The notes under the pieces are model-generated. The model was not told the origin of the DNA. It saw only the letters and a program-made list of their open reading frames with translations, and searched no databases. Positions 15,401 to 17,712 of a DNA stretch of 17,712 nucleotides are shown here, piece after piece. Made by a program: the position numbers and the translations under genes. Every line of letters begins with the position of its first letter. The stretch's first letter is position 1. Location: positions 1 to 17,712 of the forward strand of contig JAFRPH010000033.1 of the NCBI GenBank assembly GCA_017429205.1. Direction: 5' to 3'. Source of the stretch: Bacteroidales bacterium. GTDB lineage: Bacteria; Bacteroidota; Bacteroidia; Bacteroidales; UBA932.

Positions 15401-16395
15401 CAGAGCGGGAATTCGGAGGAAATGGGTTCGTAGTTGTACACCCGGAGAATCATCCGAGCGAAGGTCTCGGCCAGGGAGACCACGCGGATCTTGCCCTGGA
15501 GGGCCCGCTTCTCGGGATTCAGGGGGATGGTGTCGGTCACGTACACCTCGGACAGGGCGGAGGCGTCGATCCGCTCGTAGGCGGGACCGGACAGGACGGC
15601 GTGCGTGGCGAAGGCGCGGACGCTGCGGGCACCCCGCTTCACCAGCTCGTTCGCGGCGGCGGTCAGGGTGCCGGCCGTGTCGATGATGTCGTCGATGATC
15701 ACGATGTCGCGGCCCTCGACCTCGCCGATGGGCACGATGCGCTCCACCACATTGGCCCGGGCGCGGGTCTTGTGGCAGATCACCACCGGGCAGTGGAGGT
15801 TCTTGGCGTAGGCGTTGGCGCGCTTCGCGCCGCCCATGTCGGGCGCGGCGATGGTGAAGCGGTCCGGATCGGCCTTCTGCATCTTCCGGAGGATGCCCAG
15901 GAAGTCGTAACTCGCATAGAGATGGTTCACCGGGAGGTCGAAGAAACCCTGGATCTGGTCGGCGTGGAGGTCGCAGGTCATCAGGGCGTCGGCGCCGGCG
16001 GCCTTGATCATGTTGGCGACCAGCTTCGCGCCGATGGACACGCGCGGCTTGTCCTTGCGGTCCTGGCGGGCCCAGCCGAAATACGGGATCACGGCAATCA
16101 CCTTGTTGGCGGAGGCGCGCTTCGCGGCATCCATCGACAGGAGAAGTTCCATCAGGTTGTCGGTGGGCGGGAAGGTGGACTGGATAATGAAGCAGGTGGC
16201 GCCGCGCACGCTTTCCGCGAAGAAAGGAACGAACTCGCCGTCGCTGAAATGGGTGACCTCGAGCGGGCCGAGCACCACTTCCGGATCTTCCGGCCCCTTG
16301 AGCCGGTTCATGGCCGCGACCACTTTTTCGGAGAAATACCGAGTGGCTTCACAGGTGAAGATGGCCATCCTGTGCTTATGGACTTCGTTTATCAT
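15400..16395 (-). CDS. prs: Ribose-phosphate pyrophosphokinase (PRPP synthetase)
   Basis: 331-residue cytoplasmic enzyme that makes PRPP from ribose-5-phosphate and ATP for nucleotide, NAD, His and Trp synthesis. Landmarks are the ATP-site stretch YFGWARQDRKDKPR (105-118), CDLHADQIQGFF (141-152), APDMGGAKRANAYA (184-197) and the PRPP-binding loop VIIDDIIDTAGTL (232-244). I chose the ATG at 16395 (MINEVHKHRMAIF): it overlaps the yihA TGA as ATGA, while the longer frame to 16491 only adds sequence antiparallel to nothing conserved and reads through yihA. A start at residue 10 (MAIFTCEATRYF) is also possible. The N-terminus is more divergent than in textbook Prs, but the catalytic parts are intact. 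The PRPP product also feeds NAD synthesis, whose last enzyme NadE lies downstream. Confidence 0.95.
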   Translation of the reverse strand: MINEVHKHRMAIFTCEATRYFSEKVVAAMNRLKGPEDPEVVLGPLEVTHFSDGEFVPFFAESVRGATCFIIQSTFPPTDNLMELLLSMDAAKRASANKVIAVIPYFGWARQDRKDKPRVSIGAKLVANMIKAAGADALMTCDLHADQIQGFFDLPVNHLYASYDFLGILRKMQKADPDRFTIAAPDMGGAKRANAYAKNLHCPVVICHKTRARANVVERIVPIGEVEGRDIVIIDDIIDTAGTLTAAANELVKRGARSVRAFATHAVLSGPAYERIDASALSEVYVTDTIPLNPEKRALQGKIRVVSLAETFARMILRVYNYEPISSEFPL

Positions 16396-16988
16396 AAGTT
16401 TTGGAGTACGGTTCCGATATAGTTGAGAATCTCTTCCTTGCCCAGGCCGCTCACGGAGGAGCTGACGAACACGGGAGGCAGTTCCTCCCACTCTTCCAGC
16501 AGGCGGGCCTTGTTCTTCTCCACCTGCGCGGCCGTGACCGTCGCGCCCTGCTTGTCCGCCTTGGTGAAGATGAGGCCGAAGGGAATCCCCTTCTCCCCCA
16601 GTTCCGCGATGAAGCGGAGGTCCACCTCCTGCATGTCGTGCCGGGAATCCAGCAGGACGAAGAGCATCACCAGCTCTTCGCTCCGGTTGACATAGTCCCA
16701 GATGATGTGGCGGAGCTTCGCCCGCTCCTTGTCCGGCAGCCGGGCGTACCCGTAGCCGGGAAGGTCCACGAGATACCAGTTGTCGTTGATGAGGAAATGG
16801 TTCACGAGCTGCGTCTTGCCCGGGGTCTGGGAGGTTTTCGCCAGCTTGGAGTTCCCGGTCAGGGCGTTGATGAGCGAGGATTTGCCCACGTTGGAGCGGC
16901 CGATGAAGGCGAATTCAGGCAGCTTCCGCGCAGGTTTCTGCTCCACCCTCGTGCTGCTGCCGGAAAATATGGCGGTCCTGATCTTCAT
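16392..16988 (-). CDS. yihA: Ribosome biogenesis GTP-binding protein YihA/EngB (YsxC)
   Basis: 198-residue single-domain GTPase that acts in late 50S assembly. G1 is GRSNVGKS (30-37), switch I is KTSQTPGKTQ (51-60), G3 is DLPGYGYA (75-82), G4 is TKAD (142-145), and a G5-like SSS lies near FVSSSVSG. The start is the ATG at 16988 (MKIRTAIFSGSS). A longer frame from a TTG at 17012 is unlikely because that codon sits inside the predicted -7 promoter box, upstream of the expected transcription start. This is the first gene after the largest intergenic gap of the window (33 bases), so it probably leads the long downstream operon. Its TGA overlaps the prs ATG. Confidence 0.96.
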   Translation of the reverse strand: MKIRTAIFSGSSTRVEQKPARKLPEFAFIGRSNVGKSSLINALTGNSKLAKTSQTPGKTQLVNHFLINDNWYLVDLPGYGYARLPDKERAKLRHIIWDYVNRSEELVMLFVLLDSRHDMQEVDLRFIAELGEKGIPFGLIFTKADKQGATVTAAQVEKNKARLLEEWEELPPVFVSSSVSGLGKEEILNYIGTVLQNL

Positions 16989-17009
16989 GGTCTCTCTCGT
17001 TTTCCGGCA

Positions 17010-17017
17010 CAAAGGTA
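17010..17017 (-). promoter_or_regulatory. Probable Bacteroidetes -7 promoter box for yihA operon
   Basis: TACCTTTG on the minus strand matches the Bacteroidetes -7 consensus TAnnTTTG exactly. It lies in the window's largest intergenic gap, 21 bases upstream of the chosen yihA ATG, giving a leader of about 15 bases. I found only four such matches on this strand by eye. No good -33 TTG lies at the expected spacing; that region is occupied by a palindrome instead, which may mean an activator or repressor acts here. Confidence 0.6.
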
Positions 17018-17037
17018 CAAATTATTTCAATAATTTG
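17018..17037. repeat. Perfect 9-2-9 inverted repeat next to the yihA promoter
   Basis: CAAATTATT, then two bases, then AATAATTTG: a perfect 20-base palindrome in strongly GC-rich surroundings. It begins at the base next to the -7 box and covers the kinase stop codon. Its position between the -7 box and the expected -33 site suits an operator. It has too few G and C bases, and no following U-run, to be a convincing intrinsic terminator. Confidence 0.6.
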
Positions 17038-17712
17038 GGATAGCGGACTGTGAAACAAGCGCCGCCGAGGGTGAAAGATTTCGAGTAGCCGATCTCGCCG
17101 CCGCACCGTTCCACGATGTTGCGGCAGATGGCCAGCCCCAGGCCCGTCCCGTGCGACTTGGTCGTGAAGTCCGGAGTGAACAGCTTCGCGCGGTTCTCCT
17201 CCTTCACACCGGGGCCGTTGTCCTCGACCACGATGTCGTAGAATCCGTCCTTCACGGAGTGGCGGAGGGAGACCACGACCTGGCCGTTCTCCCGGCCTTC
17301 CAGGGCCTGGATGGCGTTCGTCACCAGGTTCACCAGCACGCGGGTGAGCTGCGGCTTCGGGCCCGACACCTCGGCGCCTTCCAGCCCGTAGTACTGGAAG
17401 GAGATGTCGTCCCGGGCGGAGAACATCGCCACTTCCTCCCGGATGAGGGCGTCCAGGTCGATCCGGACCGGCTCCTCGGAATAGAGCTTGGCGAAGGTGG
17501 AGAACTCGTTGGCGGTGTCCGCGAGGATGTCGATGTGCTCGAGGACGGTGGCGGACACCTCCTCGAACTTGTCCTCCCAGCCCGGACGGCCGGCCTGCTT
17601 CATCCGGATGAGCATCTGGAGCTGGAGCTTGATCGGCGTGAGCGGGTTCTTGATCTCGTGGGCCACCTGGCGGGCCATCTCGCTCCAGGCCTTGTCGCGC
17701 TCGGCCTGGGCC
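17022..17712 (-). CDS. NtrY-like sensor histidine kinase, C-terminal part (N-terminus outside window)
   Basis: 229 codons are visible, and the frame is open to the right edge. The dimerisation and phosphoacceptor segment reads AERDKAWSEMARQVAHEIKNP, followed by LTPIKLQLQML; the His is visible residue 18. HEIKNPLTPIKL is characteristic of NtrY-type kinases. The ATPase domain shows the N box NLVTNAIQAL, the G1 box VEDNGPGV, the F box LFTPDFTTK and the G2 box GTGLGLAI. It autophosphorylates and passes phosphate to a response regulator, commonly NtrC-type; no regulator is visible, and sensor and HAMP parts would lie beyond base 17712. The stop TAA falls inside an AT-rich palindrome that abuts the yihA promoter. 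Confidence 0.93.
   Translation of the reverse strand, partial: AQAERDKAWSEMARQVAHEIKNPLTPIKLQLQMLIRMKQAGRPGWEDKFEEVSATVLEHIDILADTANEFSTFAKLYSEEPVRIDLDALIREEVAMFSARDDISFQYYGLEGAEVSGPKPQLTRVLVNLVTNAIQALEGRENGQVVVSLRHSVKDGFYDIVVEDNGPGVKEENRAKLFTPDFTTKSHGTGLGLAICRNIVERCGGEIGYSKSFTLGGACFTVRYPKLLK

Noticed and set aside
16396..16491. Longer prs start adding 32 N-terminal residues
   Set aside because: The extension overlaps the C-terminus of yihA in another frame and has no Prs-like sequence; the ATG at 16395 in an ATGA overlap is far more likely.
1..17712. tRNA, rRNA, CRISPR arrays, insertion sequences, prophage or attachment sites
   Set aside because: There is essentially no non-coding room, and I saw no repeated spacers, transposase or integrase motifs, or cloverleaf-like sequence on either strand.

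Overview
The window looks like chromosomal DNA from a GC-rich member of the Bacteroidetes, probably Bacteroidales. Three things point there. The glycogen genes are of the Bacteroides type: a GT3 (eukaryote-like) glycogen synthase, a GT4 synthase-like enzyme, a GH57 amylase, a two-domain debranching enzyme and a eukaryote-like branching enzyme. The few promoter-like sites match the Bacteroidetes -7 box TAnnTTTG. Start sites mostly lack Shine-Dalgarno sequences. I judge GC to be about 60% by eye; it was not computed, and genus is not resolved.

All sixteen genes lie on the minus strand, so transcription runs from high to low coordinates. They are packed extremely tightly: only about 94 bases in total fall between genes. 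The largest gap is 33 bases and many junctions are ATGA or TGATG overlaps. No stretch over 300 bases lacks a gene. I saw no tRNA, rRNA, CRISPR array, insertion sequence, integrase or intrinsic terminator.

Layout in the direction of transcription: (1) the C-terminal part of an NtrY-like sensor histidine kinase, cut by the window's right edge; (2) a probable promoter with an adjacent AT-rich palindrome, then ribosome-assembly GTPase YihA/EngB and PRPP synthetase Prs; (3) an envelope block of a small four-cysteine membrane protein, a membrane-anchored PHP-type phosphoesterase and an EptA-like phosphoethanolamine transferase; (4) GTPase Der, NAD synthetase NadE and a membrane acyltransferase; (5) exonuclease VII subunits XseA and XseB; (6) the glycogen block of branching enzyme, debranching enzyme, GT4 synthase-like enzyme, GH57 amylase and GT3 glycogen synthase, the last cut by the left edge.

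The last five genes form a coherent pathway: chain extension (GT3, possibly GT4), branching (GH13), debranching (GDE) and alpha-glucan remodelling (GH57). No nucleotide-sugar pyrophosphorylase (GlgC) is present here. The other genes are mostly housekeeping. The less ordinary parts are the coupled PHP/EptA-like pair, a perfect 14-bp hairpin inside the PHP gene, a 9-2-9 palindrome abutting the yihA promoter, and a well-spaced Bacteroidetes promoter match inside glgB. I see no convincing wholly new system.
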